Positions 17,149-26,400 of a stretch of 64,000 bases of DNA are shown piece after piece. Position 1 is the first letter of the stretch. Each line of letters starts with the position of its first letter. The notes beneath the pieces are model-generated. The model did not search any database. It saw only the letters and a list, made by a program, of their open reading frames with translations, and was not told the DNA's origin. The stretch lies in the NCBI RefSeq assembly GCF_000760735.1, contig NZ_JMEX01000008.1:1097483-1161482 (forward strand). Direction: 5' to 3'. This DNA comes from Rhodococcoides fascians A44A. GTDB taxonomy: Bacteria > Actinomycetota > Actinomycetes > Mycobacteriales > Mycobacteriaceae. The position numbers were made by a program, and so were the translations under genes.

Positions 17149-18252
17149 GTGATCGTCGACAATTTCCAGAGAATTCAGTACGAACCAGCTCGGGACGGCC
17201 GAGTGGAGATGCACTCGGGTCTATCGCGGCATTACCCCACCCTGCATGCCAATTTCGTTGCGCCGCAGGGCCACGATCGCAGCGTGGGGATCCTGCTCGC
17301 ACATCCCACCTCGGACTTCCTGTCACACTTTCTTCTCCGTGGCTTCGCCGAGGCCGGCATGCCCATCATGGGACTCAACACGCGATACACCTCCAACGAG
17401 CCGGCACTACTGATGGAACGCGCCATCGCCGACCTCGGATCCGGAGTCCGGTGGATGAAGGACGAACTCGGATTCGACAAGGTGATCCTTCTCGGCTTCA
17501 GCGGCGGTGGTTCGCTGTCCACCTACTACCAAGAGCAAGCGGAGACGCAGACCGTCGAGGTCGACGGTCCCCCTCTCGTCCCGGCCGATGGACTGATGCT
17601 CGTCGGGGCCCATTCCGGACGTGCGAGGGTCCTCAGGCACTGGATCGACGCCTCGGTCACCGACGAATCGGATCCGTTCTCCACCGACCCCGCACTCGAC
17701 CTGTACGACCCTTCTCGCACCGTCCCCCTGAATCGGGACTGGGTCGAGCAGTATCGCGCGGCTCAGCTCGACCGCATCAGAAGGATCGACGACTGGGCGA
17801 TTCGTGAGCTCGACACACTGTCCGCACGAGGCGCTTCGGATCACGCGTTCGTGGTGCACCGCACCGTCGCCGACCCTCGGTTCGTCGACCTCACGCTCGA
17901 TCCCAGCGACAGAGAGCTGGGAAGCATGTACGGAGATCCGCAACGTGCCAACACCGCCGCAGGCGGGCTCGCCCGATTCGTGTCGGTGCGGAGTTGGCTC
18001 AGCACATGGAGTTCGGATCACACCGGGGCGGACGCGCTGAAGAATCTACCGAGGATCCACGCACCGACCCTCATCGTCTCGCTGCTCGGCGACCAAGCTG
18101 CCTTCGCCGACGACGCCCGAGCGATGCACGATGTCAGTCCTGATTCCACCTTGGTCGAACTGCCCGAACTCAATCACTATCTCGTCGATCAGCCGCACGG
18201 AATCGGCACCGTCACCGGCGAGTGCGGCGCCTGGATGGAGAAGAACGTATGA
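17149..18252 (+). CDS. Alpha/beta hydrolase, first gene of the dioxygenase operon
   Basis: A 367-residue alpha/beta hydrolase without a signal peptide. Visible features are ILLAHPTSDF (oxyanion strand), the nucleophile elbow GFSGGG (Ser about 109), and a late His in LPELNHYLV with an acidic residue in VSLLGDQAAF. It could cleave an ester or a C-C bond in the substrate handled by the following oxygenases; the substrate is unknown. The gene begins 49 bp after operator copy 3, preceded by CTAGGAGGCGG, a strong ribosome binding site. It overlaps the next gene by ATGA. Confidence 0.8.
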   Translation: MIVDNFQRIQYEPARDGRVEMHSGLSRHYPTLHANFVAPQGHDRSVGILLAHPTSDFLSHFLLRGFAEAGMPIMGLNTRYTSNEPALLMERAIADLGSGVRWMKDELGFDKVILLGFSGGGSLSTYYQEQAETQTVEVDGPPLVPADGLMLVGAHSGRARVLRHWIDASVTDESDPFSTDPALDLYDPSRTVPLNRDWVEQYRAAQLDRIRRIDDWAIRELDTLSARGASDHAFVVHRTVADPRFVDLTLDPSDRELGSMYGDPQRANTAAGGLARFVSVRSWLSTWSSDHTGADALKNLPRIHAPTLIVSLLGDQAAFADDARAMHDVSPDSTLVELPELNHYLVDQPHGIGTVTGECGAWMEKNV

Positions 18253-19502
18253 CGCTCACCCAGAACTCGATGCGAGTCCCGACCGCCTTCACGTATTGGG
18301 AACATCGCCGCAACCCTCGAATCGCTCGACTCGAGTCGGCCGCGAGGCACGTGTTCGGCACGTCGATCTTTCCGAGTGACGATGTTGCCGCCGAGTTCTG
18401 CGACAGCCTGTTTCGCGGAGACACGGTCGCCGAGAACTTCGTCGACGACGTGTTCGCAGCCGATCCGAAGGGTGGCCGAGCACTACTCGAACGCGCCCTG
18501 ACGGAAGGTATCGACGCGCTCGACGACGTGCCGGCCAGCATGCGGGTGCTCTTCGACGAGTTCGAGACGCTGCCGGACTGGGTGCGGCCCGAGCTCGTCG
18601 AACAGGGCGCCGCCATCTGGCGCCGCTGGGGAACGATGTTGTTCGCCGTCGCAGGCGGAATCACTCTGGAGATGTACACCGAGGCCGCCGTCGCGACCCC
18701 GCTGTCTCTCGCCGGCGGGTACGCGGGCGACAACGCCCTGCGGCGCTTTCTGGAAACGTGCCAGTTCTGGGTCGATACCTCGGAGCCGGGAGCGTTGCTG
18801 CGCATCGGCTCGGCCGGCCGCGCCACCGCGATGAAGGTACGAGTGATGCACGTTGCTGTCCGACGCCGCATCGACGGCCACCCGGAATGGGACACCGAGA
18901 AGTGGGGATACCCGATCAGCCAGGGTTATCAGATGTTGACGTTGCTGGGTGGCAGCACCGTGCCTGCGTTGGCGCTCCGACTGGTTGGACTGCAGACCAC
19001 ACCGACCGAGATTCGCGCACTGCTGCACTTCCAGAAGTTCATGGGCCATCTCCTCGGTGTCGATGTGCGCAACTTCCCGACGACCATTGCGGACTCCCTC
19101 CGCATGACGGCCATGGTCTCGGCAGCACGGAGCTACGACGCGGGGGTGCACGGCAAGGAACTCATCGAGTCCTTTCCCGCCAGCTTCGCGCCCAGACCGC
19201 ACCAGAAAGGACTCGCGCGAATGCGCGCTCGATACAACTACGGAATCTACGGCGCGTACACCACGCTGTTCATGGGCCCGGCGACACGTGCGAAGTACGA
19301 CATGCCCTCTGCGTTTCCGTGGATTCTGATCGTGATCGCCCGGTTCCCCCTCATCACAGTCCTCGAGCTCGTCCGGCGGACTGTTCCGAGAGCGGGACGC
19401 CGGATGGAACACATCGCCGATCGACATCGGCGCAGTTGGCTCCGCGCCCAGATGGACGGGCGAGAAGCCGAGTTCGACGCACAGGGAGCGTTGCGACGAT
19501 GA
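18249..19502 (+). CDS. DUF2236 family oxygenase (latex-clearing-protein/MpaB-like)
   Basis: A 417-residue protein of the DUF2236 (ER-bound oxygenase MpaB/Lcp) family. The central part has [20 protein letters not shown], then the family region [18 protein letters not shown], where the His of MHVAVRRR is the candidate heme ligand by analogy with Lcp. No Tat or Sec signal is visible, unlike secreted Lcp proteins. Lcp cleaves polyisoprene double bonds with O2; other family members are uncharacterised. The start at 18249 overlaps the preceding stop. Its position next to a ring-cleaving dioxygenase and an aldehyde dehydrogenase suggests that it makes an aldehyde or ketone later oxidised by its neighbours. 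Confidence 0.75.
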   Translation: MTLTQNSMRVPTAFTYWEHRRNPRIARLESAARHVFGTSIFPSDDVAAEFCDSLFRGDTVAENFVDDVFAADPKGGRALLERALTEGIDALDDVPASMRVLFDEFETLPDWVRPELVEQGAAIWRRWGTMLFAVAGGITLEMYTEAAVATPLSLAGGYAGDNALRRFLETCQFWVDTSEPGALLRIGSAGRATAMKVRVMHVAVRRRIDGHPEWDTEKWGYPISQGYQMLTLLGGSTVPALALRLVGLQTTPTEIRALLHFQKFMGHLLGVDVRNFPTTIADSLRMTAMVSAARSYDAGVHGKELIESFPASFAPRPHQKGLARMRARYNYGIYGAYTTLFMGPATRAKYDMPSAFPWILIVIARFPLITVLELVRRTVPRAGRRMEHIADRHRRSWLRAQMDGREAEFDAQGALRR

Positions 19503-20821
19503 CCGAGACCCTGAAATACAGCACGGGATTCGGGAACGAACATCAGTCCGAGGCGATCCCCGGCGCCTTGCCCTGGGGGCAGAATTCTCCGCAGCGAGCA
19601 CCCTACGGCCTCTACGCCGAGCAACTCTCCGGTACGGCGTTCACCGAACCGCGGGAGATCAACAGACGCACGTGGGTGTACCGAATCCACCCGTCCGCGC
19701 GTCATCCGAGATTCGAGCGCATCGACAACGGCCTCTTCCGTTCGGCTCCGCTCACCGACGGGGTACTCGATGTCAATCGATTGCGGTGGAATCCGTTCGA
19801 CGCTCCGTGGCCCGATGCTGATTTCCTCGACGGTGTCCACACCATCGCTGCGAACGGCAATGTACTGGAGCGCAACGGTATCGCGGTACACATGTATCAC
19901 GCGACGAGGTCGATGACCGACAGGTACTTCGCCGACCTCGACGGTGAGCTACTGGTGGTTCCGCAGTCGGGTGGCCTCCGGCTGCACACCGAACTCGGAC
20001 TCCTGGACGTCGTACCCGGCGAGATCGCCGTGATCGCCCGTGCGGTGAAGTTTCGGGTGTCGTTACACGATGATTCCGCCGCCGGATACATCTGCGAGAA
20101 CTACGGCGCCTATTTCGCGTTGCCCGAACTCGGCCCGATCGGGTCGAACGGACTCGCCCACGCACGGGACTTCTCGTATCCCATTGCTGCCTACGAAGAT
20201 CGCACTGACGAGGTGCAGGTGATCCAGAAGTTCGGTGGGCAGCTCTGGGCAGCAGAATACGATCACTCGCCCTTGGATGTGGTGGCGTGGCACGGTACAC
20301 ACAGCGCGTACAAGTACGACACGAACCGTTTCAACACGATGGGCACCGTCGGGTGGGACCATCCCGACCCGTCCATCTTCACCGTACTCACCTCTCCATC
20401 GGAGCGACCCGGCCAAGCCAATGTCGACTTCGCCATCTTCCCGCCACGGTGGAACGTTGCCGAGCATTCGTTCCGACCACCCCACTTCCACCGCAACATC
20501 ATGACCGAGTTCATGGGGCTTGTTCGCGGACAACATGATTCCAAGGCGGAAGGGTTCGTCCCCGGCGGGGCGAGCCTGCACAACATGTGGGGCGCCCACG
20601 GTCCCGATCTCGAGACCTTCGACACCGCGTCGAGTGCGGATCTGGTACCGCAGAAGTTGGAGAACTCGTTGGCGTTCATGTTCGAGACACGACTCCCGTT
20701 GATCACGACGGACTTCGCCTACAACGCGAAACACCGTCAGCCGGACTACGACTCCTCGTGGAGCGGCTTGCAACGACATTTCGATTCGCAGGATTCCGCA
20801 GCCACAGGAGAGTCACGATGA
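19499..20821 (+). CDS. hmgA: Homogentisate 1,2-dioxygenase
   Basis: A 440-residue protein matching homogentisate dioxygenase over its whole length: [13 protein letters not shown] at the start and [14 protein letters not shown] and GAHGPD near the end. The Fe(II) ligands are His331, Glu337 and His367, equivalent to His335, Glu341 and His371 of the human enzyme. The known reaction opens the ring of homogentisate to maleylacetoacetate in tyrosine breakdown. No maleylacetoacetate isomerase or fumarylacetoacetase is nearby, so this copy may act on a homogentisate-like ring arising from the imported compound. It overlaps both neighbours by ATGA. Confidence 0.9.
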   Translation: MTETLKYSTGFGNEHQSEAIPGALPWGQNSPQRAPYGLYAEQLSGTAFTEPREINRRTWVYRIHPSARHPRFERIDNGLFRSAPLTDGVLDVNRLRWNPFDAPWPDADFLDGVHTIAANGNVLERNGIAVHMYHATRSMTDRYFADLDGELLVVPQSGGLRLHTELGLLDVVPGEIAVIARAVKFRVSLHDDSAAGYICENYGAYFALPELGPIGSNGLAHARDFSYPIAAYEDRTDEVQVIQKFGGQLWAAEYDHSPLDVVAWHGTHSAYKYDTNRFNTMGTVGWDHPDPSIFTVLTSPSERPGQANVDFAIFPPRWNVAEHSFRPPHFHRNIMTEFMGLVRGQHDSKAEGFVPGGASLHNMWGAHGPDLETFDTASSADLVPQKLENSLAFMFETRLPLITTDFAYNAKHRQPDYDSSWSGLQRHFDSQDSAATGESR

Positions 20822-22305
20822 CCACGGCCGACATCACACGACCCGAATTCGATCTACCGGAGCCGCTGCTCCGCATCGGTGGAGCCCGTGTCGGGGCCGC
20901 CGACGGTGCGACGTACACCTCGACCGATCCTGCTACCGGTGAGGTGGTCGCAGAGATCGCCGCGGCCGGCCAGGACGACGTCGATGCGGCCGTCCGCTCG
21001 GCACGCGAACAGTTCGAGCACGGCGAGTGGTCCCGCACCAGCGGCGCAGAACGAGGAAAGGCCCTCACCCGGTTGGCAGCACTGATCGACGCCGACGCCG
21101 AGACTCTCGCGGCTCTCGAAGCTGTCGAGATGGGCAAGCTGTACCGCGACTCCGCCGGCGGCGACATTCCCTGCGCGGCCGAAGCGTTCCGGCACTTCGC
21201 GGGGTGGGCCGACAAGATCTCCGGTTCGGCGATGTCCTTGCCGAACTTCGGCCCGCAGCAACGATTCGGCTACACGGTGCGTCAACCTCTCGGTGTCGTC
21301 GCGGCGATCACCCCGTGGAACAACCCGGCCCTGATCGCAGCCTGGAAGCTCGCCCCCGCCCTCGCCGCGGGAAACACCGTCGTGGTCAAGCCCGCCGAGG
21401 ACGCGTCGCTGTCGACGCTGCGATTGGCCGAGCTCGCCACCGAAGCCGGTATTCCCGACGGAGTGCTCAACGTGGTCACCGGCCTCGGTCCGGTTGCGGG
21501 GGCTGCCCTGGCAGGTCATGGCGGCGTCGACAAGGTCTCCTTCACCGGAAGTCCCGCTGTCGGCCAGTCGATTCGGAGCTTTGCGGGCGAGAGCTTCCGA
21601 AAACTCGTTCTCGAGCTCGGCGGAAAAGCACCACAGCTGATCTTCGAGGACGCGGATCTGGAGGCTGCGATGCCCTGGATCTCGATGGGGAACTTCTACC
21701 ACCAGGGACAGGTGTGTGCCGCTGGGACGCGAGTCCTGGCGCACGAGTCGGTCATCGACCAGGTCGTCGACGGACTCGTCGCCGCAGCCGAGAGCGCTGT
21801 GGTCGGAGATCCTTTCGACGACCGGTCCACGATGGGGACCATCGTCAACGCGAAGCAACTCGACCGCATAAACGGGTACATCGATTCCGGCATATCCGAG
21901 GGCGCACAGTTGATCTGCGGCGGCAAACGTGAGCGTGGTGTCGGTTTCTACGCACAACCCACCGTGTTCCGCGGTACCAACGAACTCACCATCGCCCGCG
22001 ACGAGATCTTCGGGCCCGTCGCCACGGTGATCGGATTCCGCACCACCGAGGAAGCCGTCCGAATAGCCAACGACACGCGTTACGGCCTCAACGCGATGGT
22101 TTACTCGCAGAACATCTCTCGCGTCCACTCCGTAGTCGAGAAGCTTCGTGTGGGCACGGTGTGGGTCAACGGATGGGGTGTTCCGGACCCAGCGTTGCCC
22201 TGGGGTGGCCGGGCAGGAAGCGGTATCGGACGCGAACTGGGCCGATCCGGACTCGACGGGGACACCGAGGAAAAGACCGTCCACATCGGCTTCGACGGCA
22301 TCTGA
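20818..22305 (+). CDS. NAD(P)-dependent aldehyde dehydrogenase
   Basis: A 495-residue aldehyde dehydrogenase. The substrate/cofactor channel motif [20 protein letters not shown], the FTGSPAVGQ glycine motif, the general base Glu of LELGGKAPQ (about 266) and the catalytic Cys of [11 protein letters not shown] (Cys300) are all present, as is EIFGPVATV near the end. The last residues [12 protein letters not shown] form the oligomerisation strand. It probably oxidises an aldehyde produced by the DUF2236 or hydrolase step to a carboxylic acid. It overlaps hmgA by ATGA and the following frame by TGATG. Confidence 0.93.
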   Translation: MTTADITRPEFDLPEPLLRIGGARVGAADGATYTSTDPATGEVVAEIAAAGQDDVDAAVRSAREQFEHGEWSRTSGAERGKALTRLAALIDADAETLAALEAVEMGKLYRDSAGGDIPCAAEAFRHFAGWADKISGSAMSLPNFGPQQRFGYTVRQPLGVVAAITPWNNPALIAAWKLAPALAAGNTVVVKPAEDASLSTLRLAELATEAGIPDGVLNVVTGLGPVAGAALAGHGGVDKVSFTGSPAVGQSIRSFAGESFRKLVLELGGKAPQLIFEDADLEAAMPWISMGNFYHQGQVCAAGTRVLAHESVIDQVVDGLVAAAESAVVGDPFDDRSTMGTIVNAKQLDRINGYIDSGISEGAQLICGGKRERGVGFYAQPTVFRGTNELTIARDEIFGPVATVIGFRTTEEAVRIANDTRYGLNAMVYSQNISRVHSVVEKLRVGTVWVNGWGVPDPALPWGGRAGSGIGRELGRSGLDGDTEEKTVHIGFDGI

Positions 22306-22340
22306 TGCCGAACTTCACCGCACGAAACGGAGATGAACAG

Positions 22341-23411
22341 ATGACAGCTCCCGAGATCGTCGAAACCTGGAACGGGCCCGGCAGAGCCGACGCCGCCCTC
22401 ACCACGGTTCAACCGAGACACAACGGCGCGCATCCGGTGCCCGGGAGCCGAACGGGTTTCGAGCACTGGTACTTCGACGCGCACCTCGACGACGGACACA
22501 CCATCATCGGCTTCCTGAACCTCCGGCGACCCGAGGAGCCGGCATTGGTCGCCAAACCCAGCGTCGAGATCTTGATCTACGCGCCCGACGGTACCCGCCG
22601 TCAGATCTTCACGCGATACTCCAAGAAGCAGGCCTCGGCATCCATTGCTCGATGCGACGTGAGAGTGGGACCCAATCACGCCTGGGCCGAATTCCCACCG
22701 GACGGTCTACCGATACATCATCTGTCGCTGTCCGAAGAGGACGTGACGTTCGATCTGCGGTTCCACAACGAGCTGCCCAGCTGGATGCCGGGCGAAGGCG
22801 AGACCCTCTTCGGTGGAACCGATGTGTTCGGTTGGGTTGTCGCTGCTCCCCGTGCACGTGTCGAGGGGTCGATCACGATCGGAGCAGAGACGAAGACCGT
22901 CACCGGACGGGGGTACGCCGACCACAATTGGGGCGCAGGCGACATGAAGAGCGTCATCGATCGGTGGCACTGGGGGCGCCTGTACGACGACGACTACTCC
23001 TTGCTCTACGCACTGGTCAAAACGAAGGAGCGACTCGGAGCGCACGAGAGCCGACCGCTGATGCTGGCGTACAAGGGCGAGGTGATTCTCAGCTCCGGTG
23101 AAGCAGAGGTCTCGGAAGGGCCGATGAAGTACAACGCCGTCGCGAACCGCGCCTATCCGGAGTGGCTTCGGATCGAGATCCCCGGCGTGGTGAAGCTGAT
23201 ACTGACCGTCGACACGGTAGTTCATGCACACGATCTGCTGAGCGACGTACCCGTGGCCGGCCACAAAGCCGTCCGGCCGCTGCTGTATCGACTCGTCGGA
23301 CACCCGGGATACTTCCGGTTCGATTCGACCTTCGAGCTCACCGTCACCCGGAACGGTACAACCGAAGTCCGGACGGGGAGGACATTGCACGAGCTCGTTG
23401 CGCTGAACTGA
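22341..23411 (+). CDS. CrtC/AttH-like (calycin) protein
   Basis: A 356-residue protein with the two-barrel arrangement of the AttH/CrtC (carotenoid 1,2-hydratase) superfamily. The family start motif FEHWYFDAHLDDGHTIIGF is present, as are RGYADHNWGAGD in the middle and a WHWGRLYDDDYSLLYALV segment. CrtC adds water to an isoprenoid double bond; AttH is a related protein of unknown role. No signal peptide was seen. I start at ATG 22341 because CGGAGA lies 7 bases upstream; ATG 22305, which overlaps the dehydrogenase stop, is an alternative adding 12 residues. It is the last gene of the operon and converges on the giant signalling gene with a 10-bp gap. Confidence 0.65.
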   Translation: MTAPEIVETWNGPGRADAALTTVQPRHNGAHPVPGSRTGFEHWYFDAHLDDGHTIIGFLNLRRPEEPALVAKPSVEILIYAPDGTRRQIFTRYSKKQASASIARCDVRVGPNHAWAEFPPDGLPIHHLSLSEEDVTFDLRFHNELPSWMPGEGETLFGGTDVFGWVVAAPRARVEGSITIGAETKTVTGRGYADHNWGAGDMKSVIDRWHWGRLYDDDYSLLYALVKTKERLGAHESRPLMLAYKGEVILSSGEAEVSEGPMKYNAVANRAYPEWLRIEIPGVVKLILTVDTVVHAHDLLSDVPVAGHKAVRPLLYRLVGHPGYFRFDSTFELTVTRNGTTEVRTGRTLHELVALN

Positions 23412-23421
23412 TCGCCTCGCG

Positions 23422-26400
23422 TCACATGTGGCCGGAGATCGAATCGATGATGTCCGGCAGGGACATCGGCCGTCCGAGGTGGTAGCCCTGGGCCAGCTCG
23501 GCTCCGGACGCCGCTGCGACAGCCGACAACCTCGTGTCCCCCACCCCCTCGATGACCGCCGTGGTCTCCAGAGCGTGTGCGAGCCCCACCGCCGCTTCGA
23601 GTATGCGTTCTCCACGTGCGTCTTCGGCAGCGCGTTCGGTCAGCGAACGGTCGATTTTGATGATTCCCGGTTTCAGTTGGCCGAGCAGCTCCAAATTGGA
23701 GTAACCGGTACCGAAGTCGTCGATACTGATCGTTGCGCCCAGTCTCTGCAGAAGAGTGAGAACACCGAACGCGCGGTCACCGGGCGTGAGTGTGATCTGT
23801 TCCGTGACTTCGACGACGATTTTGTCGAAACCACCGGCCGGACGCCACGCCAGAAGTCTGTCCATCAGGTCGCGTTCACGCAGTTCGGTGGCTGACATGT
23901 TCACCGCTACGCGTGGATGGTCCGCACCGAACCGTGTGTGCAGTGTGTCGACGTCCTCGATGAGGCAGTCCAGTACGAGATGGCCGAGGGCGCGGAGTTG
24001 GCCGGTGTCGGCGGCGATGTCGATGAATTCGCTGGCACTGATCAGCTCGCCGTCTCGTCTCCACCGAACAAGAGCTTCGATCATCGCTGTATCGCCCGTC
24101 GCGATCGAACGAATCGGTTGGTAATACAGCTCGAAGTCGCGGGATCTCACTGCCGCTGAGAGCTGGTGGCGCACAGTTGCACGCGCGTCGGCATCGCGGT
24201 CCATCTCAGTAGTGAAGTAGATGTGTTGGTCGCGGCCGTTCTGCTTCGCGGAATACATCGCGACGTCTGCGTTGTGGAGCAACTCGTCAGCTGTGTTGCC
24301 GTCGGTCGGTTGTACGGCTATTCCGATGGACGCCGACACGAAGGCGTGGGAGTCGTCGACGACGATCGGCTCGCGTACGACGTTCAATATTCGGTGAACC
24401 AGGCTGTCGAGAGCATCGAGATCGTCTGCGCGACTGACGAGTATTGCGAACTCGTCACCCCCGAACCTGCCGATCAGGTTGTCCTTGCGCACTGCACCTT
24501 TCAAACGGTGTGCGACGACGCCGAGAACCAGATCACCGTTCCGGTGACCCAACCTGTCGTTGACTTCCTTGAATCCGTCGAGGTCGATCCACAGAACCGC
24601 CGATGGTTCGTTGCTCGCAGCGACCACATCCGTGGCACGGGAACGAAAGAACGTGCGCGTGAGAAGGCCGGTCTGCTGATCGAACTGTTCATGCGCGGCC
24701 AATTCTGCACTCAGACGACGCAATCGGGAACTGTCCTGGACGACGACAACGGATCGGCCCGCCCCGGCGCCGTCGACGAACTCGACCGACGCCGGAATGG
24801 TGTGACCGTCCGCGCGAACCAGAACACGATTCGTAGGTACCCGGTTCTCGTTCTCGTACTGGATCGACGGAACGAGACTGGACAGGGTGCGCCCTGCGAG
24901 CGCGTCGGCGGTGTATCCGGTCATAGCTTCGATCACGGGGCTCACCCGCTCGATCCGCCCCCGACCGTCGACGAGAAGCAAACCCAGGGACGAGTTGAGA
25001 AACAGGGACTCGATGAGCTTGGCTTGGCCGTCGACATGCACCGCGAGCTTCTGCTGCTCGGAAATGTCGAACGCGCTGCCCACGCGCACCGGTGGCGACC
25101 CGTCGGGTGGTTGCATGAAGGTGGCCGACTCGTCGATCCATCGGATCGTGCCGTCCGGTCGGATGATTCGGTACTGGATCTGCCAGCTCGGGTCCGTCGA
25201 CGCGGAGACAGCGGCTACACGTTCGCGGTCGTCGGGATGCACTGCGGCCAGAAGAAGCGAAGGGTCGGCGAGTACACGAGACCGGTCCAGACCGTACAAC
25301 TCCTCGACCCGGCGAGTCAGGAGGGTCAACACTCCGGACGTATCGCGTTGCCAGACAAGTTCTCGAATGGACTCGGTGACTATTTCGAGGTTGGTCAATG
25401 CCCGTTCGCGTGCCCGCCGCTCGGCTGTGATGTCACTGACGTCGATCACCACCACGATCACGCCGAGGATTTCGCTGTTGTCTCCGCGGTAGGGCTGCGT
25501 CTGCATCAGCAAGTCACGCTGGTCGCTTTCGAGCTCGATGATGATCGAATCCCCGCCCAACGTTCTCTGTAACGCTTCGTCCAGTCCGGGAACGGCAATG
25601 GCGGTCGGGACCGCACCGAGAGTCCGTCCGATGTCAGACGGGATGAGGGAGAAGAGGCGAACCGCCAGTGGGGTGAAACGAGTGACGCGGAGGTCTCTGT
25701 CCAGCAGGATCAGGCCATTGGTGAGGGAACTCTGAATATTCTCCAGGTCGATGTTCGCACGAGTCAATTCGGTTCCACGCGTCGTGAGTTCTTGGTTCAG
25801 CGTCGTCAACTCTTCGTTCGTCGCTTCGAGTTCTTCGTTCGACGCCTGTACCTCCTCGGACGACGCCTGCAGTTCCTCCGACGATGCCTGCAGTTCCTCG
25901 TTGAGGGCTTGCAGCTCTTCGTTGGCGGTGCTGAGGTCCTCGACTGTCGCCTGAAGTGCGTCGTACACGGTTTCGAGTTCGTCGCTGAATTGAACTGCCG
26001 CTCCCACTGTTTCCGGAGCAAGTTCGCCGTGAAGGACTGGTTCGGATTCGAAAGCGACAATGGCACCGTCGCCACTGCTATCGGTGAGGGAGGAGCCGAT
26101 CCGGGTGACCGATATCCGAGTAGTTGTTTCGTTGGATCGTATCGTTCGGGTCGTTGTTTTCGGTGCACTGTGCTGGACTTGACTGAGCATTGCACGAACA
26201 GTCGGGCGGTATTGCTCTTTCAGAAGGTCTACGACGCTGCCACTGTGGACGCCCTCGCTGATCGTGCACCACTGCGCGACATCGCCGACGACCTCGATGA
26301 GGATCGACCTGTCGTCGACGATCAGCGCAGACGGAACAACAGATTTGACGATGTCACGGTAGAACTCTCGATCGACGACGGAGGCGTGGGGCGAAACATC

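Noticed and set aside
24166..25572. A 468-codon plus-strand frame antisense to the giant signalling gene
   Set aside because: It is the mirror of the high-GC CheB-CheR-GGDEF-EAL coding sequence, whose motifs are all on the minus strand. The product shows no domain.
25766..25950. DNA repeat region of possible mobile origin within the signalling gene
   Set aside because: The repeated EELQ/SEEL codons encode a coiled coil commonly found in CheB-CheR-PAS fusions, so the repetition is explained by the protein.
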